Shown here: in pieces, positions 55,102-64,000 of the stretch
Layout: each line of letters opens with the position of its first letter
How positions within the stretch are numbered: position 1 is the stretch's first letter
Assembly: GCF_022347545.1 (NCBI RefSeq)
Contig: NZ_JAKREW010000001.1
Span: 248,001 to 312,000, forward strand
Source of the DNA: Terribium retamae
GTDB lineage: Bacteria > Pseudomonadota > Alphaproteobacteria > Rhizobiales > Rhizobiaceae
Length of the DNA stretch: 64,000 bases
Direction of reading: 5' to 3'
Made by a program: the position numbers and the translations under genes
Notes under the pieces: model-generated
What the model saw: only the letters and a program-made list of their open reading frames with translations
Database searches by the model: none
Told to the model about the DNA's origin: nothing

Positions 55102-55226
55102 GGTATTGCCCCAGGTCACTCCCAACAATCATTTTGAGAGTATGGACGGCGCGCAGGATGCACATCGGGGAAGCTACCCAGATTTCAGGGTTACGATCCC
55201 CCATATTTCAGGACGAGATGAAAAAG

Positions 55227-57899
55227 TCATTGGATCGTCGACGGCTGATCAGTTCCAGCCAACAGCCACGGCTCGACGCGCAACCGTAGGAGCACTTCCA
55301 TGCGGTTGGCGGCGCTGAACTTAGCCAATACCGCAGAGACGTGATGTTCGATCGTGCGCGGCGAACGCGACATGCGACGCGCGATCTCCTTATTGCCTAT
55401 CCCCTCTGCCATCAGAGCGAGCACCTGTTGTTCATGACGCGTCAGCCCCAAAGGATGATTGCGCGCTGCCGAATAGGGACCTCGCCGAGTCTTCGGCAGA
55501 CGGCCAGCCAGCCCCCGACGCGCGGCGAGCTTGCGCGCCAGCAAAGCCGCCGGTCGCGCCTCCAGAGATTCCAGCATGGCGACCGCGCGCGGAAAAATCT
55601 CCTTCGCTTCCACACCAGTGGTCTGCAAAGCGGACAGAGCGGCTTCGTAAGGCAATCCGAGCCGCGTCCACTCCTCCGACGCAGTCACGGGATCGCCCCT
55701 CAATTCGGCCGCGCGCGGCGAGGGCAGAGGGCCTGTTTGCGGCAAGGAAGCGTCGAGGGCGCAACGCTGCCACCAGACCGCGAGTTCCCCCAGATCCCAT
55801 GGTCTGAAATTGTTGAGATCCATACCCGCGAGAGCCGTGAGCTGCTCTTCTGCGGATGCACGATCTTCAGACAGCCAGGCTGCCTCGGCCAGTGCCAATC
55901 GTATCGGTACGATGCGTTGCGGCTCTCCGGTCTGCAGACCTTCCTTCAGCGCCCGTTCAAGCAGTTCATCGGCACCCGCTTCGCCCAATCTCATCCGCAC
56001 GGTACCCAGAACCGTCATGGCGGGCAGATGCATGACCATGGGCAACTGGTCGTTCCGCATCACGCCTTCAGCAATCGATTCAGCCTGGCGGAATCTTCCC
56101 TGTTCGAGGCGAAGCTGCGCCTGTCTACCGATAAGATATTGGCCTGCTGAATCGAGGTCATGCCGGGCACAGAAGGCGATGCCTTCCGAAAGCAGCCTCT
56201 CGGAAAGCTCGAAGTCCTTCTCCATCGCGGCGCACTCGGCAAAATTCGTATAGGCCCGCGCAGAATCGTCATGCAGGCCGTGCTGAAGCGACAAGGACAG
56301 GCTTTCCTGCAGTCGCTCGCGGCCACCTGGCCGGCTGGCACACATGAGCGCCGCCCCGACATTGTTCAATGCATGCACCCTGGTACCGATTTCTCCCAGC
56401 CGATCCGAAAGGGCGATTGCCCGATCTCCCCATTCGACCGCCTCATCGAAGCGATAGTGCAGCATATGAAGCTGCGAACGCGTGCTGTAGGCGAGAGCCA
56501 GTTCGCGTCCGGGTGGAAGTGCTTCGACTTCCTTGACCGCCTCGTCGGCACAGTCTTCTGCCAGACGGCCTTCACCCTGGCGCCAATGCAGTCGTGACAA
56601 CCAGCGCATGTTCGTGCTGACCTTGTCTGGTCTGCCGAGCTGTCTCCAGATAGCGATCGCCCGATGGCGGGCCTCGAAAATATCGTCATACACCAGCAGG
56701 CTCAGCCCGGCCTCATAGGCCCAGTCTTCAAGCAGCTTTGCAGCGAGTTCCGGTTCCGCCAAGCCTATATAGCGCAAGGCCGTTGCCAGATGGGCGGCTG
56801 CCTCGCGATGAGATCCCATAAGGCCTGCCTGTCGCGCGGCACGCGGCGCGAGTTCCAGCACACGGCGGCCATTGCCCGCTCCATCCGCATGGTGAACTCT
56901 TCTTGACAACATCGCATCCGCCTGCGTCTCGGGCAGTGCCGAGAGGGCCGCTTCGATGCGCGTGTGAAGGTTCCTGTGAAGCGACGGTGCGAGACGCTCC
57001 AGCGTAGCCTCGCGAGCCAGTTCGTGCCGGAATGTCAGCACATCGTGTTCACCTCGCCGCAGCAATCCCCGGGCCAGGCATTGATCGATGAGCCCATCGG
57101 CCTCTTCCCCGATCAAGGCTTGAACAAGCCAGGTTTCGATGCCTCCCGGCGTAACACTTACGGCATCGAGCAAGCGTCGTTCGCCCGCGCTCAGGCGTGA
57201 CAGGCGGGCCCACACCGCATCGCGTATGGAGCCGGGCAGACGCCGGGTCTCATGGGGGACATCCGACAGGAGCTCGGAGACGAAGAAAGGGTTGCCTTGC
57301 GTGATGCGATAAAGTTCCGCGAAAGGACGGCCTGCATCTTCCGCCAGCCTTGCCACACCTTCTGCCGAAAGTGGCTGAAGATTGATGCGTGTGACGACGG
57401 AGGCCGGAAGATCGCCGAGAACGTGACGCAGGCCATGATCGGTATCAACTTCATCACTGCGCACGCTCAGCACCAGCATCGCGGAAATAAGTGAAATTCG
57501 ACGTCCCAGATATCTGATGAGGTCGAGCGTTGCATTGTCTGCCCAGTGCATGTCCTCGAAGACGAGCACCGTCGTGCCGTCGGCGCGCTGCAACGTCTGA
57601 AGGAGAGCGGGAAACAGACGCCCGGGCGCCGCGGATTCCTCCAGGAGCGTTGCTATTGCCGGGTCCAGTTCGGCCGCCATGTCATGGACGGGACCCAGTG
57701 GACGCGGAGTGAGCAGTGCCTCGCACCATCCCCACAGGATTCGGCAATCGGTCTGCGTTTTCTCTGAGAAGGCGCGGAGCAGGGAGGTCTTGCCGATGCC
57801 AGCCTCGCCCTCGATTGCGACGACACGACCGTGACCTGCCGCAGCGAGAGCGGCGATCGATTGCATCGCCTCAAGCGGGCCGTCTCTCTCCAGCAGCAC
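55227..57899 (-). CDS. Large AAA-ATPase / LuxR-type regulator
   Basis: An 890-residue regulator of the MalT/LAL type. N-terminal AAA/NACHT-like ATPase with Walker A GEAGIGKTS at 31-39 and Walker B VLVFEDMHWAD. There is a long helical repeat region (TPR-like, about 350-800). A C-terminal LuxR helix-turn-helix has LTRHEQQVLALMAEGIGNKEIARRMSRSPRTIEHHVSAVLAKF near residue 825. GTG at 57899 starts LLERDGPL, a usual beginning for the family, and a GGAG lies eight bases before. The gene diverges from the secreted metalloprotease operon across 376 bases and may control it. Confidence 0.92.
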   Translation of the reverse strand: MLLERDGPLEAMQSIAALAAAGHGRVVAIEGEAGIGKTSLLRAFSEKTQTDCRILWGWCEALLTPRPLGPVHDMAAELDPAIATLLEESAAPGRLFPALLQTLQRADGTTVLVFEDMHWADNATLDLIRYLGRRISLISAMLVLSVRSDEVDTDHGLRHVLGDLPASVVTRINLQPLSAEGVARLAEDAGRPFAELYRITQGNPFFVSELLSDVPHETRRLPGSIRDAVWARLSRLSAGERRLLDAVSVTPGGIETWLVQALIGEEADGLIDQCLARGLLRRGEHDVLTFRHELAREATLERLAPSLHRNLHTRIEAALSALPETQADAMLSRRVHHADGAGNGRRVLELAPRAARQAGLMGSHREAAAHLATALRYIGLAEPELAAKLLEDWAYEAGLSLLVYDDIFEARHRAIAIWRQLGRPDKVSTNMRWLSRLHWRQGEGRLAEDCADEAVKEVEALPPGRELALAYSTRSQLHMLHYRFDEAVEWGDRAIALSDRLGEIGTRVHALNNVGAALMCASRPGGRERLQESLSLSLQHGLHDDSARAYTNFAECAAMEKDFELSERLLSEGIAFCARHDLDSAGQYLIGRQAQLRLEQGRFRQAESIAEGVMRNDQLPMVMHLPAMTVLGTVRMRLGEAGADELLERALKEGLQTGEPQRIVPIRLALAEAAWLSEDRASAEEQLTALAGMDLNNFRPWDLGELAVWWQRCALDASLPQTGPLPSPRAAELRGDPVTASEEWTRLGLPYEAALSALQTTGVEAKEIFPRAVAMLESLEARPAALLARKLAARRGLAGRLPKTRRGPYSAARNHPLGLTRHEQQVLALMAEGIGNKEIARRMSRSPRTIEHHVSAVLAKFSAANRMEVLLRLRVEPWLLAGTDQPSTIQ

Positions 57900-58275
57900 C
57901 TATCGCTCCATCCATGCTCCCAGGTCGCGGATACCGCGTCATGGTAATATCAGGCGCAAGGCAAGTCATTCGGCAAATCTGGACAGCCGTACAATGGTTT
58001 GAATGACAGAAGTTTGCTCGCGCCCTGACGAAGCGGGGCGGCGCGCCCTCGATCCATGTGTGAGCGCCGGACTGTCCCGGTGGTGATAGCCGATCTCCAC
58101 GCGGCTTCCGTCACGTAAGGCGAAACACCATCAGACAGGGTAGACAAGTCGAAAATTCCGATAGCATATTGGCGCAGGCGATGGGGCTTAGCAGGCACGC
58201 GATGCCTGTTGGTGGTTGGAAGCAGCAAACCGGTGCAGCCGTACTATTTAAGGCTGTAGGAGAGGAACCCCAACG
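57900..58275. promoter_or_regulatory. Divergent promoter region between the LuxR regulator and the RTX protease
   Basis: A gene-free stretch of 376 bases. Visible features are GTCATTC (57965-57971) with its inverse GAATGAC (58001-58007), separated by 29 bases, and an AT-rich TACTATTTAA just before the protease. A GGAGAGGAA ribosome-binding site ends six to seven bases before the protease ATG. No clear LuxR box can be assigned. Confidence 0.45.
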
Positions 58276-61200
58276 ATGCCGAACCCAAGCCAGACGAGCG
58301 ACCAATGGTGGGTCAACGACCAGACGCCAGACAATCCATACGGTAAAAGTACGGATTACGAAGCCTATCTCGATTATCTTGGAGCGCTTGACCGTAGCCT
58401 GACGCCAGCGATCGCGGCGGGAACGCTGAGGATCAACGTTTACGAGCTTAACGACCATCCCGAATACAAGGCAGCAGCCATCGGCGCCTTGGAGATGTGG
58501 TCCCTTGTGACCCCCTTGAAGTTCGAGATCGTCGATGATGCGCCTTACAACAGCGCGACGGACTGGATGGAAGTCGTCAGCCCTGAACTCGGCGAAGAAG
58601 ACGACGGCAGCGCCTATTCAAGCGACCGCTATGTCAGCATCGGCCAGCGCTTCCACGACACCGAGCCCAACAAGACGGACATTGGCGGCTATGTGTTCGA
58701 TTCCTTCATTCATGAATTCGGCCATGAATTTGGGCTGAACCATCCCGGGCTCTATAACTATAGCGGCCCCGGCGGTGTCCAGATCAACTATCTGAACAAT
58801 GCGACCTGGACTTACGACCGTCAGCAATACAGCGTGATGTCCTATTTCGATGGCATCGACGTGGGCGAAACCACCCGCTGGTCGGCTTCCACGCCGCTCA
58901 TGGCTGACATAGAAGCCGTCATTCGCCGCTTTTTCTCGACCGTAAACGAGGATGGCACGCGCACCTATCAAGAGATCAACCTCAACACAGGCGACAACGT
59001 CTACGGCTTTGGTGCCACGCAGGACGGCTATCGCCTCAGCGCCTCCGGCATGCAGCACGATATCGGCTTCGTGATCCATGATACCGGAGGAACCGATACG
59101 ATCGACTTCTCCGGCTCGACGGCGGGCACGATCCTTGACCTGCGCGCCGGACAGTTCTCCAGCGTGAACGGCCATAGCAACAATGTGTCGATCTTTGCCG
59201 GACACAACGCCGATACGACGGCCTATTACATCGAGAACGGGATCGGCAGCAGCTTTGACGACATCCTGATCGGCAATGACGGCGCCAATGTTCTTGACGG
59301 CCGCGGCGGCGCGGATCGCATGGCTGGCAATGGCGGCGACGATATCTACTTCGTCGATTCCCTCGACGACATCGTGCGCGAGGAAGCGGATGGCGGCAAC
59401 GATACCGTCGTCCTGCTGTCCAGGAGCCTGAAAATCGGGAAAATCGCCAACGTCGAAAACATCATATACGCCGACGAATCTTCGCTCCAGCCGGGAGGCG
59501 GCAGCGCTGAAACGCCACCCGCCATCGGCGACAACACGATGACCAGCATCATTTTCGGCACCGGCGGAAATGACACGCTCGACGGCGGCGGTGGCGACGA
59601 CACCATCTTTGGTCAAGGCGGAGACGACCTGATCATCGGCGGCCGCGATTCGCTCGCCAGCCGCGACATCAACAACACGATCGACGTCGAAGACCTCGAA
59701 GACCAGACCGAGAGCGATGACGGCAACGACACGCTCTATGGCGGCGGCGGCAACGACACGATCCTCGGCGGCCAAGGCAACGACATCCTCGACGGCGGCG
59801 ATGGCGATGACACGCTGAGCGGCCAGGACGGCATCGATATATTCCGAGGCGGCGCTGGCGTCGACACGGTCGACTACAGCAAGGAAAGCCCCTTCCAGTT
59901 GCTCGTCAACCTCGAGACGAACGTCGCCAGCGGCGGCACCGCCTCCGGCGATACCTTCTACAGCATCGAGAACCTGATCGGATCCGATGACCGCATCGAT
60001 CGCTTCATCGGCACGGCAGCGGCAAACCATTTCTGGGGCCAGGGCGGCGGCGACTACTTCAACGGCCGTGACGGCGATGACATATTGGATGGCGGCAACG
60101 ACGGCGACATCCTGTACGGCGAGGGCGGCAACGACACGATCATCGGTGGCGCCGGTCAAGACTATCTGGACGGCGGCGACGGTGTCGATACGGTCGTCTA
60201 CGCCGGCAGCTCCGACGGTGTGACGATCGACCTCGCGAATGGCACCGCCAGCGGCGGCGATGCGGATGGTCCGGTGCAGATTGTCGGGCGCGGCACCGTT
60301 ATCCGGCATGATATCCTGGCCGGCTTCGAGAATGCCGTCGGCTCATCGTTCGACGACCATCTCATCGGCAATACTCAGGCCAACGAGCTCTCCGGTGGCG
60401 CGGGCGACGATATACTGACCGGCGGTGGCGGGGCAGACAAATTGAATGGCGGCGCGGGCAGCGACACGGCGGATTACGCCGACGCTACCAGCGGCGTCAG
60501 GCTCCAGCTGGGCGGCGGCAGATCTGGCGGCGATACCTATGTCTCGATCGAAAATCTCGCCGGATCGGGTTTCAACGATCAACTGACCGGCGACGGCGCG
60601 GCCAATGTGCTCACCGGGCAAGGCGGCAACGACACGATCAACGGCGGCGGCGGCGACGACACCCTGCTCGGCGATTTTGCCTATCAGGGAGATGCTCCGC
60701 CACGCCCGGGCATGGGCACCGGCTACGCGACACTGGGAGCGGATGCGACGAACAATTCGGTCGCAACCGCTTTCGACATCTCCAACAACTTCTCGCTGAC
60801 CGAGGATCCGGACATCTTCGATTCGACGACCGTCCTTCATACGACTGTCAACGCCACCGGAAACGGCAAGGGCGGATATTACAGCATCAGTCTGGCGGCC
60901 GGCACGATCATCTCGATCGACATCGATGGGATCGCCGACCCCAACGTTCATGACAGCTGGGTCAGGCTGCTGGATAGTGACGGCAATATCGTTGCCCAGA
61001 ACGACGATGGTGGCGGCGACCCAGGCTCCGCGACCAGCCGAGATTCGAGCACGGTCTTCGTCGTCAAGGAAACCGGCACCTACTACATTCAGGAAGGCAG
61101 CTGGTCACCCGATGCGCCCGGCGATGGCTGGGCGGATGCAGTGCCTGAGGGCTCGACTTACAAGCTGAACGTGTCGGTCGAGTTCCCGCCTGCGCCGGCT

Positions 61201-61617
61201 CAGCCGGGTGTTGCAGGCACCGACAAGCTCAACGGCGGCACAGGCAGCGACCTTCTGGACGGTGGCCTGGCAGCCGACATCCTGACCGGAGGGGCGGGCG
61301 AGGATTCCTTCCGCTTCTCGACCGCGCTCGGGGATGGCAATGTCGACCGGATCAAGGACTTCAACGTCGCCGACGACACGATCCTGCTGGACAACCTCAT
61401 CTTCACGGCCCTGGGTGACGATGGCGCTCTCGCCTTAGGCGCATTCTTCAAGAGTGCGTCAGGCGTCGCTCACGATGCGGACGACCGCATCATTTACGAC
61501 ACCGATAGTGGAGCCTTGTCCTATGATGCCGATGGCTCTGGACAAACCGCAGCCATTCAGTTTGCGCAACTGAACGCACATCTGAACCTTTCGGCAGCGG
61601 ACTTCATTGTCGCCTGA
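58276..61617 (+). CDS. Secreted RTX metalloprotease (M10/serralysin-like)
   Basis: A 1113-residue calcium-dependent extracellular protease. Residues 1-260 hold the catalytic domain: HEFGHEFGLNH with zinc ligands His146, His150, His156 and catalytic Glu147, and a Met-turn Met188 in SVMSYFD. RTX nonapeptide blocks (GGxGxDxxx) lie at about 333-365, 428-456, 482-520, 594-636, 697-730, 772-803 and 980-1012. A non-RTX insertion at about 817-972 resembles a PPC (pre-peptidase C-terminal) beta-domain. The end (DFIVA) looks like a type I secretion signal, and there is no N-terminal signal peptide. The type I exporter genes follow. Probably processed and calcium-folded outside the cell. Confidence 0.92.
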   Translation: MPNPSQTSDQWWVNDQTPDNPYGKSTDYEAYLDYLGALDRSLTPAIAAGTLRINVYELNDHPEYKAAAIGALEMWSLVTPLKFEIVDDAPYNSATDWMEVVSPELGEEDDGSAYSSDRYVSIGQRFHDTEPNKTDIGGYVFDSFIHEFGHEFGLNHPGLYNYSGPGGVQINYLNNATWTYDRQQYSVMSYFDGIDVGETTRWSASTPLMADIEAVIRRFFSTVNEDGTRTYQEINLNTGDNVYGFGATQDGYRLSASGMQHDIGFVIHDTGGTDTIDFSGSTAGTILDLRAGQFSSVNGHSNNVSIFAGHNADTTAYYIENGIGSSFDDILIGNDGANVLDGRGGADRMAGNGGDDIYFVDSLDDIVREEADGGNDTVVLLSRSLKIGKIANVENIIYADESSLQPGGGSAETPPAIGDNTMTSIIFGTGGNDTLDGGGGDDTIFGQGGDDLIIGGRDSLASRDINNTIDVEDLEDQTESDDGNDTLYGGGGNDTILGGQGNDILDGGDGDDTLSGQDGIDIFRGGAGVDTVDYSKESPFQLLVNLETNVASGGTASGDTFYSIENLIGSDDRIDRFIGTAAANHFWGQGGGDYFNGRDGDDILDGGNDGDILYGEGGNDTIIGGAGQDYLDGGDGVDTVVYAGSSDGVTIDLANGTASGGDADGPVQIVGRGTVIRHDILAGFENAVGSSFDDHLIGNTQANELSGGAGDDILTGGGGADKLNGGAGSDTADYADATSGVRLQLGGGRSGGDTYVSIENLAGSGFNDQLTGDGAANVLTGQGGNDTINGGGGDDTLLGDFAYQGDAPPRPGMGTGYATLGADATNNSVATAFDISNNFSLTEDPDIFDSTTVLHTTVNATGNGKGGYYSISLAAGTIISIDIDGIADPNVHDSWVRLLDSDGNIVAQNDDGGGDPGSATSRDSSTVFVVKETGTYYIQEGSWSPDAPGDGWADAVPEGSTYKLNVSVEFPPAPAQPGVAGTDKLNGGTGSDLLDGGLAADILTGGAGEDSFRFSTALGDGNVDRIKDFNVADDTILLDNLIFTALGDDGALALGAFFKSASGVAHDADDRIIYDTDSGALSYDADGSGQTAAIQFAQLNAHLNLSAADFIVA

Positions 61618-61628
61618 CCCCATAGTGG

Positions 61629-61655
61629 AGGGGCGCTTTCGGGCGCCCCTTCTTT
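61629..61655 (+). terminator. Rho-independent terminator after the RTX protease
   Basis: Perfect eight-base stem AGGGGCGC (61629-61636) with GCGCCCCT (61643-61650), loop of six, followed by TCTTT. It starts 12 bases after the protease stop and precedes the small exported protein and exporter genes, so the abundant protease message can end here. Confidence 0.82.
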
Positions 61656-61725
61656 ACTCGGCGTTGGTCACCCTGTGCATTTTTTGAGCCCGCATAGGCA
61701 CCGCAACGATCACGGAGAGTTTGTG

Positions 61726-62130
61726 ATGAAGCGCCCGACCAATCGCCGCGCTGTATTGATGGCAGCCGGAGCCGCGGCTGTAGCCGCCGCTACAGCGGGA
61801 GCCTCTGCGCAATCGACCCATATTCGTGGGACGGTCGCGTTCAAGGGCAATGAGGCAATCCCGGAAGGTCATCTGGATATTTATCTGGAAGATCCCGGCA
61901 TCAAAGACAAGGCGCAACGCCGTGGCGCGGAAACCCGCATCAAAAGCAGCGGCGGCTCAAAAAGGCTGGAATTCTCGTTGCCCCTGACCGCCAGCGCTGC
62001 TGCTGCGTCGCCAACGCTGCGGATCGTCGCGCGCCTCGAGCGTGCGGATGGCTGGCTGGTCGCGCGGGGCAGCGCGAAGGTCGAGGTCGGCTCGCCCGTC
62101 CATGTCACACTCAAAACGGTCATGTATTAA
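61726..62130 (+). CDS. Small exported YbaY-like protein in the serralysin-inhibitor position
   Basis: A 134-residue exported protein. Signal sequence with NRRAVLMAAGAAAVAAATA and cleavage near ASA-Q (about residue 29). The mature part is a beta-rich domain resembling YbaY/YscW (THIRGTVAFKGNEAIPEGHLDIYLEDP), found in outer-membrane-associated chaperones. It sits between the protease and its ABC exporter, exactly where serralysin operons of Erwinia, Serratia and Pseudomonas carry the periplasmic inhibitor Inh. It does not look like Inh. A protective or folding role for the protease is inferred only. Confidence 0.72.
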   Translation: MKRPTNRRAVLMAAGAAAVAAATAGASAQSTHIRGTVAFKGNEAIPEGHLDIYLEDPGIKDKAQRRGAETRIKSSGGSKRLEFSLPLTASAAAASPTLRIVARLERADGWLVARGSAKVEVGSPVHVTLKTVMY

Positions 62131-62175
62131 GGTCGAGACCATGGCTAACGCGCCTCTTCTCAATTGCGAGCTTGC

Positions 62176-63903
62176 ATGAAGCCGACGCCGTCGCTGACAT
62201 TGGCCGGAGTTCTATCGTCTTTTCGACGCGCTTTTTCAGGCATTGTCCTGATGAGCGGGGTTGTGAACGTGCTGACCCTGACCGGTTCGTTTTTCATGTT
62301 GCAGGTGTATGACCGGGTCGTTCCAGGCCGCAGCGTGCCAACGCTGGTTGGTCTGGCGGTGCTTGCTGCTACCCTGTTCACGTTTCAGGGCGTGTTGGAA
62401 CTGATCCGCTCGCGCCTCATGGTGCGGCTGGGTCAGGGTCTGGACGCAAAACTCAGCCCTTCGGTCTATTCGGCCCTGATGCGGCTGCCGCTGCGCTCCA
62501 AATCTTCCGGTGACGGCTTGCAGCCTTTGCGGGATCTGGATCAGGTTCGCTCCTTTGTCGGTAGCGCCGGACCGACGGCGCTGTTCGACCTGCCGTGGAT
62601 GCCGCTCTACATAGGCATTTGTTTCATCTTTCATTTCTGGATCGGCGTCACCGCGCTGGCCGGCGCCATTGTCCTGTTCGCACTGACCCTTCTGGCTGAA
62701 TTCCGGACCAGCGGTCCGACCAAGATCGCCGGGCAGCATGCGGCGGTCCGCAGCTCGCTGGCGGAAGCGACAAGGCGCAATGCCGAAGCCATGCAAGCCA
62801 TGGGCTTTGGCGGGCGTATCGCCGAGCGATGGTATGCGGTCAACGCCGACTATCTAAACGCGCATGCAGCCGCCAGCGACGTTGCAGGAACGCTTGGCAC
62901 GATTTCCAAGGTACTGCGGCTGATGCTGCAATCGGGAATACTGGCGATCGGCGCTTATCTGGTCATCAAGCAGGAAGCGACCGGCGGCATCATGATCGCA
63001 AGCTCGATCATGATGGGCAGGGCGCTGGCTCCGATCGAATTGGCGATAGCGCATTGGAAGGGTTTCGTTGCAGCGCGCCAAAGCTGGGCGCGCCTGAAGC
63101 AATTGCTTTCTGCGCTTCCAGAAAGCACAACCGGTGTAACCCTGCCTGCGCCTGTCAGCAAGTTGGCGGTCGAGAGTGTCAGTGTCGTGCCGCCGGGCGA
63201 GCGGACACCGGTGGTCTGGGACGCGAATTTTACGCTGACCAGCGGATCGGGCCTCGGCATCATCGGTCCCAGTGCCTCCGGCAAGTCATCGCTGGTGCGT
63301 GCGTTGGCGGGCGTCTGGCTGCCGGCGCGCGGCTCGGTTCGACTGGACGGTGCGACGCTCGACCAGTGGCCGACCGATGAGCTGGGCAAACATATCGGCT
63401 ATCTGCCGCAGGATGTGCAGTTGTTCGACGGGACGATTGCCCAGAACATTTCCCGCTTCGACCCGGACGCATCTTCCGAAATGGTGCTGGCAGCGTCCAA
63501 GGCCGCCGGCGTGCATGATCTCATTGTGCATCTGGCTGAAGGCTATGACACCCGGATCGGCGAGGCGGGTGCCTCGCTGTCGGCCGGGCAACGGCAGCGT
63601 ATAGCCCTTGCACGCGCGCTCTATGGCGATCCGTTCCTGGTCATCCTGGATGAGCCGAATTCCAATCTCGATTCAGACGGAGAAATGGCCTTGTCCGCCG
63701 CCATCCGGGGCGTCAGGGACCGTGGCGGCATCGTGATAGTCGTGGCGCACCGGCCCAGTGCCCTGGCCAATGTCGATACGGTGCTGATGATGGCCAATGG
63801 GCATGCCAAGGCCTTCGGCCCAAAGGATGAGGTGTTGAACAAGATCGTCCGATCGGCAGCGCCCCTGAAAGTCGTTGCCGCTGAGGGAGGGGTCCCTGCA
63901 TGA
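62176..63903 (+). CDS. Type I secretion system permease/ATPase (PrtD-like)
   Basis: A 575-residue ABC exporter half-transporter, the inner-membrane energiser of type I secretion. Membrane domain about 20-320 with SFFMLQVYDRVVPGRSVPTL, ATPase domain with Walker A GPSASGKSSLVRALAG, signature [19 protein letters not shown] and Walker B LVILDEPNSNLD, all intact. No N-terminal peptidase domain, as in PrtD/HasD. ATG at 62176; a TTG at 62164 is in frame. The stop overlaps the membrane-fusion gene. Confidence 0.94.
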   Translation: MKPTPSLTLAGVLSSFRRAFSGIVLMSGVVNVLTLTGSFFMLQVYDRVVPGRSVPTLVGLAVLAATLFTFQGVLELIRSRLMVRLGQGLDAKLSPSVYSALMRLPLRSKSSGDGLQPLRDLDQVRSFVGSAGPTALFDLPWMPLYIGICFIFHFWIGVTALAGAIVLFALTLLAEFRTSGPTKIAGQHAAVRSSLAEATRRNAEAMQAMGFGGRIAERWYAVNADYLNAHAAASDVAGTLGTISKVLRLMLQSGILAIGAYLVIKQEATGGIMIASSIMMGRALAPIELAIAHWKGFVAARQSWARLKQLLSALPESTTGVTLPAPVSKLAVESVSVVPPGERTPVVWDANFTLTSGSGLGIIGPSASGKSSLVRALAGVWLPARGSVRLDGATLDQWPTDELGKHIGYLPQDVQLFDGTIAQNISRFDPDASSEMVLAASKAAGVHDLIVHLAEGYDTRIGEAGASLSAGQRQRIALARALYGDPFLVILDEPNSNLDSDGEMALSAAIRGVRDRGGIVIVVAHRPSALANVDTVLMMANGHAKAFGPKDEVLNKIVRSAAPLKVVAAEGGVPA

Positions 63904-64000
63904 GCAAGGACAACATCACTTCGCATCAGAGGCAGGTTCATCGCTATCTCGTGGCGGGCGTTGCGACGTGTCTTTTGCTTGTCGGAGGCGTCGGCGGCCT
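63900..64000 (+). CDS. Type I secretion membrane-fusion protein, partial (HlyD/PrtE-like)
   Basis: The first 33 residues of a gene cut by the window end. An ATGA overlap with the exporter gene fixes the start. A short polar N-terminus (SKDNITSHQRQVHRYLV) leads into one hydrophobic helix with GVATCLLLVGGVGG, the usual cytoplasm-to-periplasm start of HlyD-family adaptors. With context, a periplasmic adaptor linking the ABC exporter to TolC is the probable product. Confidence 0.82.
   Translation, partial: MSKDNITSHQRQVHRYLVAGVATCLLLVGGVGG

Noticed and set aside
57965..58007. GTCATTC / GAATGAC inverted pair as a LuxR box
   Set aside because: The arms are 29 bases apart and short, which is expected by chance; no second copy was noticed.
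58618..60309. Very long minus-strand open frame opposite the RTX protease
   Set aside because: It is a compositional shadow: the Gly/Asp-rich repeats (GGC/GAC codons) give an Ala/Val-rich antisense reading without stops. No ribosome-binding site and no recognisable domain.
59270..61310. Repetitive DNA that could be mistaken for a CRISPR or tandem-repeat array
   Set aside because: The periodicity of 27 bases corresponds to coding nonapeptide RTX repeats and is irregular; there are no spacers.

Overview
The window is high-GC, densely packed bacterial chromosome with no rRNA, tRNA, CRISPR array or intact transposon that I can see. Gene content and protein style point to an alphaproteobacterium of the Hyphomicrobiales, most likely near Mesorhizobium, Aminobacter or Phyllobacterium. 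The pointers are a rhizobial-type (Rhc) type III secretion block, a phosphoesterase-ligase-polymerase LigD with Ku, and many ABC and TRAP uptake systems for small organic compounds beside dehydrogenases. This placement is inferred from reading the sequence, not from a database search.

Layout. (1) 1-4092: the end of a type III secretion operon, sctN (cut by the window edge)-sctO-sctQ-sctR-sctS-sctT. sctU does not follow. (2) 4.2-7.9 kb: a DUF1445/D-glutamate cyclase-like protein, an SLC13-type permease with RCK_C domains, a 385-bp gap rich in inverted repeats, and a RibD_C/dihydrofolate-reductase-like protein. (3) 8.1-14.2 kb: a double-strand-break repair operon with a small protein, LigD, Ku, a BRCT-like/MerR-like/TPR fusion, a TEX30-like hydrolase and exonuclease III. 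(4) 14.3-16.8 kb: an MscS channel, a periplasmic-binding-protein fold with no signal peptide, and a cupin.

(5) 16.9-26.2 kb: a MocR-type regulator divergent from an operon of SDR, BMP-family binding protein, double ABC ATPase, two permeases, the two halves of a Tm-1-like protein encoded as separate genes, and an SRPBCC protein. A palindrome CCACTT-N6-AAGTGG lies in the divergent promoter and again before the cupin gene, so it is the likely MocR operator. (6) 26.3-36.9 kb: a minus-strand operon (branched-chain-type binding protein, polyamine-type ABC transporter, GMC oxidoreductase) divergent from livHMGF. (7) 37.2-45.7 kb: a flavin monooxygenase-like protein, RidA, DUF1028, aldehyde dehydrogenase, LysR regulator, M20 deacylase and a trimethylamine-dehydrogenase-like iron-sulfur flavoprotein. 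Together these suggest catabolism of N-substituted amines or amino acids.

(8) 45.7-54.3 kb: a GntR/FCD regulator and GST divergent from an SDR, a TRAP transporter, two more SDRs and a 3-ketosteroid-dehydrogenase-like flavoprotein. This looks like uptake plus oxidation of a cyclic hydroxy/keto compound. (9) 54.4-55.1 kb: a LOG-family protein. (10) 55.2-64 kb: a large AAA/LuxR regulator divergent from a secreted RTX metalloprotease (M10-like), a small exported YbaY-like protein in the slot where serralysin operons carry the Inh inhibitor, and the ABC and membrane-fusion parts of a type I secretion system (the latter cut by the window end).
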